Assembly: GCF_016859285.1 (NCBI RefSeq)
Contig: NC_053407.1
Location: forward strand, 19,154,699 to 19,218,698
Length of the DNA stretch: 64,000 bases
Source: Xiphias gladius
Taxonomy: Eukaryota; Chordata; Actinopteri; Istiophoriformes; Xiphiidae
Direction: 5' to 3'
In this document: in pieces, positions 38,594 to 51,600 of the stretch
Position numbering within the stretch: the first letter of the stretch is position 1
Layout: every line of letters begins with the position of its first letter
Made by a program: the position numbers and the translations under genes
The notes under the pieces: model-generated
Databases searched by the model: none
The model's input: only the letters and a program-made list of their open reading frames with translations
What the model was told of the DNA's origin: nothing

Positions 38594-40334
38594 ATGAGTT
38601 CACAAATCCGACAAAACTTCCACCAGGACTGCGAGGCTGCCATTAACAGACAGATAAACTTGGAGCTATACGCCTCTTATGTTTATCTCTCTATGGTAAG
38701 AAACGATTTCGAGCCAGCAGTTTGTTGTGCATCTTTTCTGCTCAGTGCTGCTTGTGATGAAAAAAAAAAAGTTTTCTGGTCTTTCTTTTGATTTTTTTAG
38801 GGGTACTACTTTGATAGGGATGATAAATCCCTGCCAAATTTTGCAAAGTTCTTTTGCACACAGTCCAAAGAGGAGCGTGAGCATGCAGAGAAGCTGATGA
38901 GTCTGCAGAACAAGAGGGGAGGCAGGATTTTTCTGCAGGACATCAGGGTATGTACTGGTACTTTTTCTACTTAACCGTGATACAGTGCGTCAACAGTGTC
39001 AGTTTCATTATTATAATAAGGGACCAAGACCTGTTTACTATAAAGATTCAAAGTGAATCTTCTTCCATGAAGGTCTTTTTAAAATGTTTGTCAAATGAGG
39101 TGCAAGTAGCAATTTATGATGAAGTTATTAATTCATCAGTTGGCTATTTTTGTAAAATCAGCATGTCATGAGTATTGAATTGTTTTGAATAATTTATGTC
39201 TGTCTTAGAAACCTGATAGAGATGAGTGGGGGAGCGGCCTGGAGGCTTTGGAGTGTGCCCTGCAGCTGGAGAAAAGTGTAAACCAATCTCTGCTGGACCT
39301 GCAGAAAATGGCTACTGAACACAGTGATCCTCATGTAAGCGGCAGACTGAGGGACAGTGTACACAGGATCCGGCTGAATCACGTTCCAGCTCCTTCACAG
39401 CTGCAGGAAAAAAATCTGCTGCGTTTTTACCTAGTGCTAGAATTCCTGTAGTTACTGCTATTTAACTTAACATAATTTTTTAATGAAGCATTTAATTTGA
39501 TTTTAGACACACACACAGCAAAACTAGTTTTTGGTGTTTGTAGTTAGCGAGAGAGATAGACGGCCCGTTCAAGCTCGGTTTAGTCTCCCGCTCTTTGATC
39601 AGTTATGTACTGTGTTTCAATGTAGCCAAATTCAAATTATAGTTGTTGCATATTTGTTTGTTGTCAGACAACGGAACAAGTTTGAAACTTGATCGCGGCT
39701 AAAAAAAATACTAAGTTAACAAGCACTCATTACTGATCTGCAGAAAATCATTATTTTATGATCACGACATGGTCAGATAATATAAAAATAAAGTGTGGGT
39801 TATTGGTAGCAGCTGTGCTGTGAGATTGGCTATACTGACATTTAAAATAAGTGATGGCAGAGAAGATCTGAAGCTTCGAAAGGCTGTCGTGTTCAATACA
39901 GCCTGAAAAACTGAAAAAACTGTCACCACATCTGAGTGACCTGCAAACATGTATTTATGCTTGTAAAACATGAAAAATGTAGTCACAACAACTCTAAAAG
40001 CTGAAGAGCAGACACTCTGCTTCTGATACGTTTCTAGTGGAGATTGTAACTGCGGAAGCCATGACTAGGCTGGAGCACAGTCTGATGCTGTGTACTTTTG
40101 GCGTAAGAACTTGCAATACCTTCCATTTAGTGGATCTGAGAGTCTGATAAGAGGCATGTCATTTACTTTCCACAGATGTGTGACTTCATAGAAACACATT
40201 TTCTGGACGAGCAGGTGAAATCTATCAAACAGCTGGCTGACTGGATCTCAAACCTGCGGCGCATGGGAGCCCCTCAGAGTGGCATGGCTGAGTACCTCTT
40301 CGACAAACACACCCTGGCTGAAGAGGGCAGTTAA
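38594..40334 (+). CDS. fth1: Ferritin heavy chain
   Basis: Subunit of the cytosolic 24-mer iron-storage shell, with ferroxidase activity (Fe2+ to Fe3+). Exons: 38594-38695, 38801-38947, 39209-39334, 40176-40334, giving 177 residues plus TAA, the usual H-chain length. The four-helix ferritin fold is recognised from [71 protein letters not shown] and [11 protein letters not shown]. The ferroxidase residues of human H chain (E27, Y34, E61, E62, H65, E107, Q141) all have counterparts, so this is not an L chain. GRIFLQDIR and RDEWGSG resemble fish H rather than fish M sequences. Upstream regulation is discussed in the findings: I could not see a canonical iron-responsive element. Convergent with best1 downstream. 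Confidence 0.96.
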
Positions 40335-40846
40335 ACTACACTGTGACGCCGATCATCCTGCTCACCTCTGCATGACAGCCTGCCCCTGTCCCTAACATGT
40401 ATCGCATACATTTGAAAGAAGCCATAGATGGTGTATGGAGGCAGGACTCTGCCTCTAGAACATTTAAAGGCTTTTATAATATGTCAAATCACAATGACAT
40501 GGAATATTATAAGTGCTTTTAAAGTGGATCTGGAAAATAATTTCAAAGCCTACTTTTTGTTATTTTGTTACTTTAATTTTTTGCTGTACGTGTCTTATCA
40601 TATTCCATCCCACCTCTTCCCCCACACGTTCACATTTGTCTCCCGATTTTAGCATTTACAGTTTCCTTTTCATCCAAACTTCCATTTACCAATACCTGTC
40701 TTTAATTTAAACACACGTAGCCAGTGTTTCACGTAAAAAATTATTTAGGTCTAACCCACAGTGAGGTTCGGAAGCTGTCAGTGGCCAACCATATGGACCT
40801 GTGGTTCCCAGTCACCTATGAGGTGTCGCCAAATGATTAAAGGCAT

Positions 40847-40877
40847 AAGAAAGAAAGAAAGAAAGAAAGAAAGAAAA
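40847..40877. repeat. (AAAG)n microsatellite
   Basis: About seven AAAG units followed by an A-run, downstream of fth1. Confidence 0.9.
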
Positions 40878-41843
40878 AACTGTTACACAAATCTTTCTTT
40901 ATTTCTGACTTGCCCTTTTTTTGTTTTCTTGTGAAATACTGGATACTTATACCTCTCTTGAAACAGCCCTAGAAGGAACAATTGCTCCTTGGCACAAAGG
41001 CTGTGCCTCTTTTGTACAAACATTGGGAACCACTGCTACATACCACTCCTCTGGATACTCGGATCACTTTATGTACACCATATAATTCCTGCAAACACTG
41101 TTATTGACAGCTGCTCTTACATCTCTGTGCGTTGGATCCCTAATTTTAAGTCTGGTAAACTGGTTTCATATCTTTAAAGACAATCATATTTGAATTAATA
41201 TGTGTATGAAATGAAACTATTAAGAGCAAAGCAAAAAACATGAGTAATTAGGAAGACATATTAGTAATTATAAATAATCCATTATTTAAAAACAATATAA
41301 TTAAATGGAATTCATTGGCCTATGTAATTATAATTTAACTACTCTGTAAATTTTCTGTTTCATCTGTTATGTAATTTAATGTTCAATAACCCCCCCTCTT
41401 TTTTTTTTTTACTGATACATTCCAAAACAACTACTTTACTAATAATTAACCAAAGTTAGAAATTAAGATGGCACACTTAAGCCTCCATATTCAGTATGTG
41501 CACATAATTATTAATATTCATGTCAAACTCAGTGAGCGTACCAATGAAATACAGAGTGGCTGCTTTAAATGCATCAGTTTTATGAGTTGAATAGCTCATG
41601 TTATGTTGGTCAACTGCATACGGCGACTCAGTAAGGTGAGTGTACAGTAATTGCTTTAAATGAATTCCAGTGCTATCTGGATACACTGATGTGGAAAAGC
41701 AGGTGAAATCCATGGAAAATTTTCCTAAGCTATTTCTTTGTTGGACAGACTGCTTCTCTCTGCAGGTGCTTTATATAATATGTTTTGTGAATATTTGTTG
41801 CCGTGAATTTAATTGTGCATACAGTATCTTTGTATAATAAGAA

Positions 41844-41849
41844 AATAAA
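41844..41849 (+). terminator. Candidate polyadenylation signal AATAAA (fth1, distal)
   Basis: AATAAA on the + strand, 1.5 kb after the fth1 stop. Its use is uncertain because fish ferritin 3' UTRs are often short. Confidence 0.3.
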
Positions 41850-41881
41850 GTACTTTACAAATAATTTCAGGTTTTAATTTT

Positions 41882-41887
41882 TTTATT
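41882..41887 (-). terminator. Candidate polyadenylation signal AATAAA (best1)
   Basis: TTTATT on the + strand, i.e. AATAAA on the minus strand, about 410 bases after the best1 stop. It lies only 33 bases from the opposing + strand AATAAA. Confidence 0.45.
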
Positions 41888-42293
41888 GAAAAAATTCTTG
41901 TTAAAATGACAAAAGAAGCGTAACGTGATAAGTAATATTCATTAAAGAGTCCACTGATGGAAACAATGCTAAGACTATTAGAGTTTAAGAATAAACACAT
42001 TTTGGCTCGTTGTCGCTGAGTCTCAGAGGAAACTATAAAGTAGTTCTTAATTTTTCCTTCACATGTTGACGGTTAAATCTCTTAAGGTGCTTTTTGCATT
42101 ACGAGTAGGTTAATTGTTTTGTAAGTTTGTCAGGAAGTAGAGATTAACTCAGTGTTTGCAACAAATACTTTTCGATTGTGTGTATAGCTCCAGAAGATTG
42201 TAATGCATTTCAGATGTGACATAGGTCTGTACCTGTGTGTGTAAAATATTTTGAAGGCCACATGTGGCACAAAAAGTGTCACACCTTCTTTTC

Positions 42294-45200
42294 TCAATCT
42301 TGCTCCCTCCCTCCTGCCGCCTTGTTCACTCCACCATCCACCAAAACGCCCAGCAGGTCCCCTTCAGCCAGTGAGATTCCTGAATCATTGGGTGAGTTTT
42401 GCTGATTGGTTTCTTGTTGCGATGACGCTGAAGTGGAAACTGTGTTCATGTTATTGCTCGGTCCACCGTTGGTGCCCCCGTTGCTTGCCCTCATGTTGGC
42501 GCTGAAGTTCCCATGGTTACCAAAATTACTGTGACTTGAACCATTGCAGAGACTTCCTGTCGTGCCAGCGCTGTTAGTGCTTGTTACATTAATGCTGCTA
42601 GAGCTGCTGCTGGGATTACTGGGATTTGCTGCGGCTGTTCGAGAGGGAGTATTGAACGAGAACGCTCTTTCTCCTCCACTTCCTGTAGCTCGAGCACTTG
42701 GAGGTCCAGGCTGGCTGTCGGCTGAGGGCAGGTTGTCCAGAGTAAGGCGAGGAGGGGGAGGCCGGCGAGACAGCAGGCCGTGTCCTGGTCGGATTTTAGA
42801 TATTGGGCAGAGTTCAGGTGGAGGATCAGGGAAGGAGAAAGTAGGGGCACTCTGCATCTCGCCATCCTCACTCAGCCAGGGGAAAGCAGAGGACGGCGGT
42901 GGGGGGACATGGTTGGGGGTGTCAGGGGGCAGCAGCTGTGAGCCCACCATTGGAGGGGCGAGGGAGCTGCAGCTGCGATCCCACTCGTTTTGGTTTCTCC
43001 GGGCGGGTCGAGGGCGGGGAACCGCAGGGGGCACGCAGTGGATGGGTGTTTGTGGGCAGCTGTAGAAACCTGGTCTCTCGTACAGGGGCATGGTGGAGAA
43101 GGCATAGTCTGGATCTCGATCCGGGTTCAAAGGCTGACGAACTTGACCCGAAGTTGATGGAGCCTCTGTGTGCAAGTAAAGAGGGAAGCGGCTTAGTGGA
43201 GCTCCAGGGCGGCGGCGAAGCAGAGAGACCCGGGAAGAGCGAGGAAAGTTAGGGGACTGGACCCCGAGAAGACGACCCAGCCCTCCAAGCAGCGGCGTGG
43301 AGTAGTTGGCTTCTTCGTGTTCTTTGATCTGCTCCAGATTGGACTGAAACTCCATCTCCTCCTTAGGAACACTGGGTTAGATTACATAGATAGTTACATT
43401 ACAGAGTATTTAAGAATTGCCTTCCAGAAAATTAAAGCATTACTGAACCTGATATCCAGGGCTGAGCCCATGAAGGAGGGTTTGCGATGTTCAGCACTGG
43501 CAGCAGTGTACGGAGGCTGAGGTTCAGACTCATTCCAGTACATATCCCTCTCAACCAGCGGCAGGCTGTCATACATCTCATCCACAGACAACAAGGACAC
43601 CTGGAACAGAATGATAACCACAACAAGTAAAACAAGATAGCCAATGCCTAAAGTTGATGAAAAACAAATGGCAAGTAGTTTGGTTTAGATCCGAACCTGT
43701 AAATTACGATCAACAAGCCAGTTGGTTTCAAAATCATCATCATCTTCACCAAAAGGATTTATGAGTTGCTCAGCCACCTGAGACCATGAAAAGAAAAGGC
43801 CTCAACAATACAGCTCAGAGGTGGGCAAATTGATAAAATTTCCCTGTGACTGCATCTCACAAACAATCTAATGTCCCTCACCTTCAGCCAACCAACGTAG
43901 AAAAAAAACTGCAACAGGGTGAACACAGGCAGGTAGAAGTCGAGATCATGACCAGGGTAGCCCTGAGCTGGATCCAAGAACTGGCGACCAATCAGACAAG
44001 CCAGGAAAAAACTGTAGACAGCAACTGTCGCCACCTAATTATGAAACATTTCTCAAGTCCGGCAGTGTTTCGCATCAACCTTGGAGAAAAAGTTTCTAGA
44101 AGACTTGTTTTATTGCTCTTTTCGTTAAATTTCTAACTTTGATTAAATTGAGCTAATAATTTCAGGTACATGATGATTACTGTAAGAACACAATTATATT
44201 TTTTTAGTAACAAAAAACCAGTAGCCTAATTTTGGCTCAGCGTCACAGTCATTGGCAGTGTTATTTATTTTTCTGACACATAATCATTGTGCAATTATTA
44301 CTAAATGAAAACTACTAAATCGGTTTGTTCTACGGCCAAGGCATCTACTATATTTCAGTTACAGCACACAGTATACAGTATCAACAAAACCTGAGTATAG
44401 ACAAGAGGCAGACTGATCCAGTCATAACCGTACAGCTTCATACACTTTGCCCGTAGACTATTCAACTCCTGAACAGAGGAGAAAGCGGGACATGCAGAAA
44501 CAATTTTAAAAAATGCTTCCAAGCCAAGATTTTCGCAAAGTGACCATGTTCAGGCTCTTTTGGTCTCCAGAAAGACGCACACGAACACCTACAGTGAAAA
44601 TGGCTGTGAGTGCCACGTCATTGTTGATGCGACCCTCGGTCCGAGCTCTCAGAGCCAGACTGACGAACCACATACAGGGAACCCAGAACTTGTTATGAGG
44701 AGAGGGCAAGTCCTCCAAGTGCCTCAGCTCTTCTGACGTCATCAAACCTGGAAGACAAACAAGGTGTGGAGATAAAAGCAGCCAAGATGATAGAAACAGA
44801 GAAAGCATTTACGATGTTCGCCTCCGTGTGTTCAGTCCTGGTCAGCAGCCAGCTCATAATCTCAGCTGCTACACCATCAAGTAGTAACATGTACTGTACA
44901 AACAGTTCAGCCCCATCAGAAGGAGACACTGAGTCCAACCCTGTACCACGCTGGTCCAAAAACACCACATCAGTTTCTTCAAGACTTTAAACATTGCAAA
45001 CAGAGCCAGCAGCTGTGGATGTAGTTATGTTGGATGTGATAAGACTGGCAGGACAAAAGAACGAGTTTCAGTTTTACTGGTTTCGTCACCACATCGTACC
45101 TGCCTGCACCAGATGCTCCATGGTGGGAAACCTCTTGTAGACGGCTGTGCTGACAGAGCGGTAGATGAGCACGCCGGACAGGTTGGCGTATCGCATCAGA

Positions 45201-46992
45201 GTTCGGCGGGTCAGCCTGGAGGCCTCGTCAGCTCCACGAACATGACCACCTACTAATGCTGCCAGGCGGTCCGGCCAGGGGACGTTCTCAAACTGGCCCC
45301 ACCAACGGGACACGACCAAGGTCACATAGAAACCTGGTTAATAAATGAGAAATTATGTAAGTAGAGGCTGCCTGCAGTGATGGTTTTCCGGGAATCTTAG
45401 ATTTACGTATTACTATTACACATGTTTGGATTAGATTTCAAATTTAGATGAGATGATGGTACAGTTAAACTATTGTGAGAGATGGAGGAACAGTGCAACT
45501 GAAAATCATATAAAGTTGAAAACAATCAGCCCCAACTCACCCAGCACAAACGACACAGGGATGAGCTCTGCATAGCGGTCACAGTATATGGACAGCTTCT
45601 CAAACAGCCTCTTCTGGTCATCATTGAACACAAACCTGGTAAAGGAAACAGCTTCTGAGTCCCTTCTATGGTAACTTACAAGCACTGAGGTGAGACCTGT
45701 GACAGACCAGGACCACACTCTCTGGTCTAACATATTTTAACTTCAGAAGGTACAGCAGCATATTGCTCCCACCACACAAAAAAGTGTTTGCTCTGTTTCT
45801 CCTTATAACATGAAAATGTTCTTGTTTTCACAAGAACATTTTCCACGTTATAACAACATATTTTTGGTGTTATTATGACATATTTTCTCATTATTATAAA
45901 ATACCAACTTAAACAGTTTTTACATGAAACGATTCTTGTATAGCATCATTTGATCTTGTTGTGTCACAAAACTTTATTACGTTATCACAAAAAGTCAATG
46001 TATTTCTTTAAAACAAGAAAGCTTTTCTCTTTATGACATAAATTAGCATGTTGTCATGACAAGACACATGCATATGTTGTTAGAATTAAAAAAAAAGGTC
46101 CAGTCTTGTTGAAATGGAATGATTTAGTATGTTGTAATAAAGAGATAAGTCATTATAATATGACTATATAAAAAATACAATATAAAAATATATAAAAACA
46201 TCTTGTTATAATGTGAAAAGGATCTTGGTCATATGAAAACATTTTCTTGTTACAACGAGAAACTGAGCAAATATTTCCTTTGTCATGGTGGCAGCAGTAC
46301 GCTGCTAAGAAGGTACACTAAACTAAATTTTTGTCCAAAAGGAATCCACTTTAAGAAAATTTTACTTTGCCATATGGCTTTAACAGCAACTGCTGTATTG
46401 AAACTGTGATGTGAACAGTCGTCATTATACCACAGCTCTGAAACCTCCTTGTTGAGCGAATGAATACTGTTAAATAATGCCAGTATTAGAGCTGACAAAT
46501 TGGACCTGACCTATATATCGGGCGATGTAGGCTTATCGAAGATATATTGTGTTGGTGTATTTGTCGGCCGATCGGTTACATGAAAATTGCAGAACAGAAA
46601 TGCCAAATAAATGTTTGAGATCATTTCAAAACCATATCTCAAATCCACCAGAGAGCACTGACAAGAGTATTTTTCAAACTTTTCAGGGACAAATTGATAA
46701 ATAAAAAAAATATATCATTATCAAATATCAGTATCAGAATCAAAAGTCCAGTACGGGTCAGGCAAATTATCACTCTTTCTGCAGACTGGAGGACATGAAA
46801 GATTACAACTGAAGTTCAGTGTTTTCTCTTAATCGAGTACCTATAAACGATACTGAAGAAGTAGTAGAGCAGAGTGAATATGAAGAGCTCTCTGTAGAGC
46901 AGTTTATAAATGCTGCCTTTCCATCGCAGGAGTAGGTGAAAGAAGGTTCCCAGACCCGCATCAGCAACCCTGCGGGAGTACGTTACTGTCAT
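42294..46992 (-). CDS. best1: Bestrophin-1 (calcium-activated chloride channel)
   Basis: Pentameric Ca2+-activated anion channel, best known from retinal pigment epithelium. Exons in transcript order: 46992-46841, 45635-45541, 45333-45100, 44747-44593, 44468-44391, 44034-43882, 43777-43697, 43600-43449, 43371-42294. Phases close to 725 residues plus TGA. Seen in order: start [27 protein letters not shown]-like [13 protein letters not shown], pore-neck segment [20 protein letters not shown] (counterparts of I76, F80, F84), [47 protein letters not shown], the Ca2+-clasp acidic run [15 protein letters not shown], and [11 protein letters not shown]. The last exon encodes a 350-residue tail rich in Pro then Ser/Asn/Gly, longer than in human BEST1 (585 residues in all), but it keeps [15 protein letters not shown]. 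The paralogue choice is backed by the fth1 neighbour. The acceptor at 43372-43373 was chosen because it keeps frame into [10 protein letters not shown]. Confidence 0.93.
45754..46307. mobile_element. MITE with 9-bp target duplication in best1 intron 1
   Basis: Terminal inverted repeats AGCAGCATATTGCTCCCACCA (left) and TAGCAGCGTACTGCTGCCACC (complement of right). The element is flanked by a perfect 9-bp direct repeat AGAAGGTAC at 45745-45753 and 46308-46316. The interior is built of imperfect palindromes such as TTATAACATGAAAATGTTCT / AGAACATTTTCCACGTTATA (hairpin 45803-45853). It is non-coding. An 8-9 bp duplication fits hAT or Mutator-like elements. Confidence 0.8.
46495..46780. repeat. Dispersed repeat with ATATATCGGGCGATG phrase
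   Basis: Contains TGACCTATATATCGGGCGAT and GTCGGCCGATCGG, wording typical of a teleost repeat family ending in CCGATATATCGG. A related fragment lies near 49888 (GAGCCTGACTGATACTGGAT). It is in best1 intron 1. Confidence 0.45.
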
Positions 46993-48550
46993 TGCTGCTG
47001 ATGCCGGTGCTGGTGCTGCTGCTGCTGCTTGCTGGCCAACTGGCTGGCTGACTGTGGCCTGACATAAGGGAGACCAGTGTGGTGTTGTTTTCTGTGCTTC
47101 GTCTCAGCTCAACGTCAGCGATCAACCTGGATCTCATAAGGCCAGTGTGGTCACATATCTAAAATTGTTAAGTAAAACAAAACAGGAAGCTTGGTTGAGA
47201 TTACGTATTCTATAATCCACAGATTTAGATTTATACACCCCTATTGTGTTGAGATACAGAGAACAGTTTCATAATCCCATACTAAATCAACGAAAACTTT
47301 ATTTTCCATTTTCTACACGCTTAATAATTTTCCACATATTAAAGATCTAAAATGCACCACTATGTCTGAAGAGATATTTGCAGGGCTACAACAGGCAAAT
47401 ACAGTATTTGAGGGTCACAAAAGGTCAAATTTACGACTCGAACGCAAGACTGTGAAGTCGTGGTTACTTACCACTGTATATGAAAACGTCTGGCCATCGC
47501 ACTCGCTGTGGCTCGAGATGTGCGTTGGCAGCGTCCGGGGAGAATGTTGGAGAAAGGAAAGCAGGAAAGAAAAAGAGAGCGAGGGGACTCCTACACCTCC
47601 GGTCACTTGATGTGTTAATCTGTTTCAGCAACAAAGCGGCATTGTGAGGCCAGGTCCTGTTAATCTGAACAAATCTGAGGACAGCAGAGCACCCACACTG
47701 CCGCAAATAGGTTGGCTAAAGGCGTCATTGCTGAGTAGTTGTGCTTAGATTTTGGAAATATGACTTTATGAAACTCAATTTAAGCAACTTCACTAACTAT
47801 TTTCACTAACTGTTAAGTTTAACACACGTCATTTCTCTGTGCCGCTCGCAGACACTTCTGAATATATTCTCATTTCTGGATTTCAGTGAGCTCGGTTATT
47901 TTCTATTTGAGGCACCTTTCAGCATTTGATAATGTAAAACTCCTGATCAGGTGAGACTGTGGTGGACCCCCCCCCTGCTGGAAGAAATGTGTACAGCTGA
48001 GTTTTTACTGGTCAGAGAGTGTAAGTGATTAACCCTTCCTGTCTAACCAGGCGACCAGCCGCAGGGCGAAGTGAGGACATAGTTCAGCTTGCTAAGATCT
48101 GAATCTAGAGCTTATCAAAGCACTGTTTTACAGATTTTTGATGGACTGGCAACCGCTGGGAATCATTTTTCAACACTTGGGTGAGTATATCGTGTAATTT
48201 TTTTGTCCTAACTCAACCTGGAAGTCTAACCCTGTCAAACTCCACATGTGTGTGACACTTGCAAGATACTGTTTCCTAACTTAACATATGTTTACACTGG
48301 ATATCTCAAAGACACAATTTCCTTTAGAATGACAGCCTGCAAAGAAAAGAGCCTGACCTCCTCTATCTCTGCCATAGTCAGAGAGGGAGGAAGTGTGAGA
48401 GTTGTAGTTTAAACACTGTCGAGGTTATGTCTTGTCCACTAGAAGACTTTTGACTGTGCAAGTTTGTTACGGGAAATTTTTATGAACCATTTAGTTTTCA
48501 TTCGATGTTAAGTTGCAGTACGTAACTTCTTATTTTCTTGACACCTACAG
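46993..48550. other. Head-to-head spacer between best1 and rab3il1
   Basis: Contains the best1 5' UTR directly above the ATG (a possible minus-strand acceptor near 47158-47162 suggests a spliced UTR) and a candidate + strand 5' UTR exon ending at 48180 before GTGAGTAT. An acceptor at 48548-48550 (TTGACACCTACAG) would join it to the first coding exon of rab3il1. No other coding sequence is recognised. Confidence 0.4.
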
Positions 48551-48654
48551 ACATCGGGGTCAACATGTGCCACTAAAACAATTTGACAAGCTAAATCTTC
48601 ACTGGAGATATCCAGCAGTTTCTGATGAGTTTCTGCATTGCCTGAGAGAGAGAC

Positions 48655-51600
48655 ATGGATGCTTTTGAGGGAATTCACAGCATCCAGATTTCCTCGTCTC
48701 CACCGTCTTCAGCTACATCCAGCCGGGGATATGAAGTCCTCAAGGCGGGGAGATCTGGAATAGCAGTATACTCCTCGGCAGTCTTCTTTGGGACACCTGA
48801 TGCGCGGGGACAGGCAGCTTCTAGACACAAATCCAGCAGAGAAACTGAGGAGGAAGGCTGCGTTGTTGGACGGTAAGTGTTAACTCATAAACCACTGGCA
48901 CAGGGCAGTTGACATGATCTTACCTTAATGGGGTGAAAATAATGGTTTTGTTGGTTAAAAAGGCAACTTGGCCCAAGTGAAGTTCACCTCCTTTATTCAG
49001 TAGAGAGGAACATTAACATAATGCATGATGGTTGTTTTTGCTGCACAGTAAAGATACATTTAATGTATTTATGGTGACTCCCTTAGGGTTACCACCATGA
49101 CAGTATGTAAGAGGATCACTATTTTGCCCAAATGCTTTACTTTCCACCACCTACAGTAGAGAAGTTGTGTAATGGGATGCGGTTCTACTGGATAAAATGT
49201 TCAACCAACTATAGTCGTAAGAAATCTGTTAAAATCATGAAAAGGTAACTAGACTTGTAAGTGACTTATGCTCTGCTGTGTCACATCTTCTACCCATCGT
49301 GAAGAAGGTGCCCTTTCAGAGTGATGATCCTTTCACCTGTGTCAATCACAATAAGGTAGTAGGCAGATGGTCAAGTCACATGACTCCATATGTAAACTAA
49401 CAGAAAAACAGTCTATTTTTAGACACTAGTTTAACTCCAACAATACATGATATTATCTTGGGCATGTTTTGCATGTCAAATCTTATTTAGACAACAATAG
49501 TGAAGAGCGTTCAAGGCTGAGGAACCTCGGCTGGCAACGGGAGCATATTGTGGCTTTTTTCAGTCTGTGGCCTACTGCAGGGTCAGATCAGGGCTTGTTT
49601 TGATTTTAATTTTTGCCTTTATTAGAGAGCTCAGTTGATGGCTGACAGGAAATGAGTGGAGAGAGATGGGGGATTAATGCAACACCGGTACCTGGCTGAA
49701 CTCAACAACTCTTACGTGGTTGGTGTCTTAAACCCCCTCAGTCACCAGGGTGACCCATGACACGCTTTTTGACTCACGGGTTTGTTCAGTACTTTATTAT
49801 AGGTGTTTAAGGTACATTTGTAGAGTGTGACGGGGATTTGATCACTGTGGGAGGGGTGTTTGCTTTGAAACCCTTTGTGTGATTAGTGGAGCCTGACTGA
49901 TACTGGATTTTCGAGGCTGATGCTGATAATCAGTATTCAAGAGGGTAAAAAACATCAGAAAGTGATGTGTTCATTTTCATTTTTTTTTAATATAAACAAA
50001 AAAATGATGAGAATTCCCTAAATTTTATATGAATATGTATTATTATTATAAGTTTTGAAAGGTAGAAAGAAACACAAACTTTGTGAAGTATTTATTTGAG
50101 GGCTAATTCTACCGATTACCTAATGGATAAAGCGGGAAACTTTCCCGGGGCCCCAAAACCCCCCTGTTTATTCCCTATCATTTGGGTCTACAAATGTGCA
50201 TCACTGAAGTACAACATACACTATGACAGGGTCTCCAGGCTCCAGCTTGTGACCCTGCTCTTGCAGAGGGACTCTATGTCAAAATCTAGTTTTAAGACCT
50301 TAACTGTTTTAGTTTATATTGACCTCATTTGTAGTGAGGTGTGTTTTATCAAATTGCTTTAATTTGTTCTGTTTCAAGTTATTAAAATCACAGGCAACCT
50401 CAGGTAAAGTAGCATTATTCAATCATAGGAAAACTGTTGGGCTGCAACCAACAGTTATGATCGTTATCAATACATCTGACAATTACATTATTTAATAACC
50501 GATCGATTATTCAGTGTATCGTTGAGCGAGCAGCTAGCTGCCAACAGTGAATGTTGATTTCATAGAAAAACTGTGAAAACCTGCAAATATTCAGATTTGA
50601 GAAGAGGGTACCAGTGGATTTGGGGCATTTTTGCTTAACTAAGTTAATCAATTATCAAGATTGTTTCCAATTCATTTTCTGCCAATCGACTAGTCAGGTA
50701 CTCCAGAGTATTGGTTGCTTTCCGGGGAAATAATGAAACTGTACATCGTGGGGGTCAGTAGGGTTTGCCCCGGGGTCCCCTGGGAGGTTAATGTCACACA
50801 CACCTAAAAGATAAAAAGCCAACTGTATGAGGGGATACATTGGAAAATAAAAGGACGAGCCTGTCGGTGCTAGCGTACATGCCGGGCGTGGAGGCAGGCT
50901 CTCGGCTCCGGGGGGCTCGGGGGGCGCGCTGGGAGTGGATGCGCTGTCATGTGACCTGCGAGGAGCGGCAGAAACACAGAGGAGACACTCGCTTTCTTGC
51001 CCTGAAATAAGAACACGGAGATAAGAGGGAAATCGGTGAAAGATAAGGCTGTGAAAGTGTAAACCGCCGCCGGTGGTAGACTTTTTTGTTGTTGTTGTTT
51101 GTTTTGTTTTAAGTTGATCGGTTTGTGTGCGTGCGTGTGTGTGTGTGTTTGTGACCGTTGCCGTTGTCGGCTGTCTACGTCAGCGTCCGCATTCCTCCGC
51201 TGGCTGAGATTTAAAACGGCTCAGATTAGTTTCAGCGAAACCAGCTAGCCTCGGCTCACCCTGTACCACATCTGTTCATGTAACAACAACCGCGACAGCC
51301 GAAGGGACGCTGGAGGGGAGAAGCCGACGGATACACAGGCAGGGCGGGAGGTTTATCCGCTGTCCTGGACACTGACGGGGTAAGGGCGGACGCTGAGGGG
51401 TGGGGGGACCTCTCCGTATCAAAAAAGTTGTAGCTAACGCCAACTAGCTGGCTAGAAGTGCTGCTCGGTGTTTGCGAGGAGCTGCTCGAACCTTACGGCT
51501 CGGGGGTTGAAAAACAACTGCGACCGACAGTCTAATGGCTTTAATCAAAGTGAAATGTTGCTAACGCGGTGGCAGAGGGACTCGGACGGTGGTCCGGGAT

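Larger units (their letters stand above)
40335..41870 (+). other. fth1 3' UTR / intergenic
   Basis: Non-coding. It holds an (AAAG)n run (40847-40877) and a short inverted repeat GTGGTTCCCA (40801-40810) / TGGGAACCAC (41024-41033) that may mark an old DNA element. An ATTAAA at 40836 could end a short fth1 transcript; AATAAA at 41844 would end a long one. Confidence 0.45.

Noticed and set aside
42544-43252. + strand open frames of 117-173 codons
   Set aside because: They are antisense shadows of the GC-rich last exon of best1, with no family resemblance.
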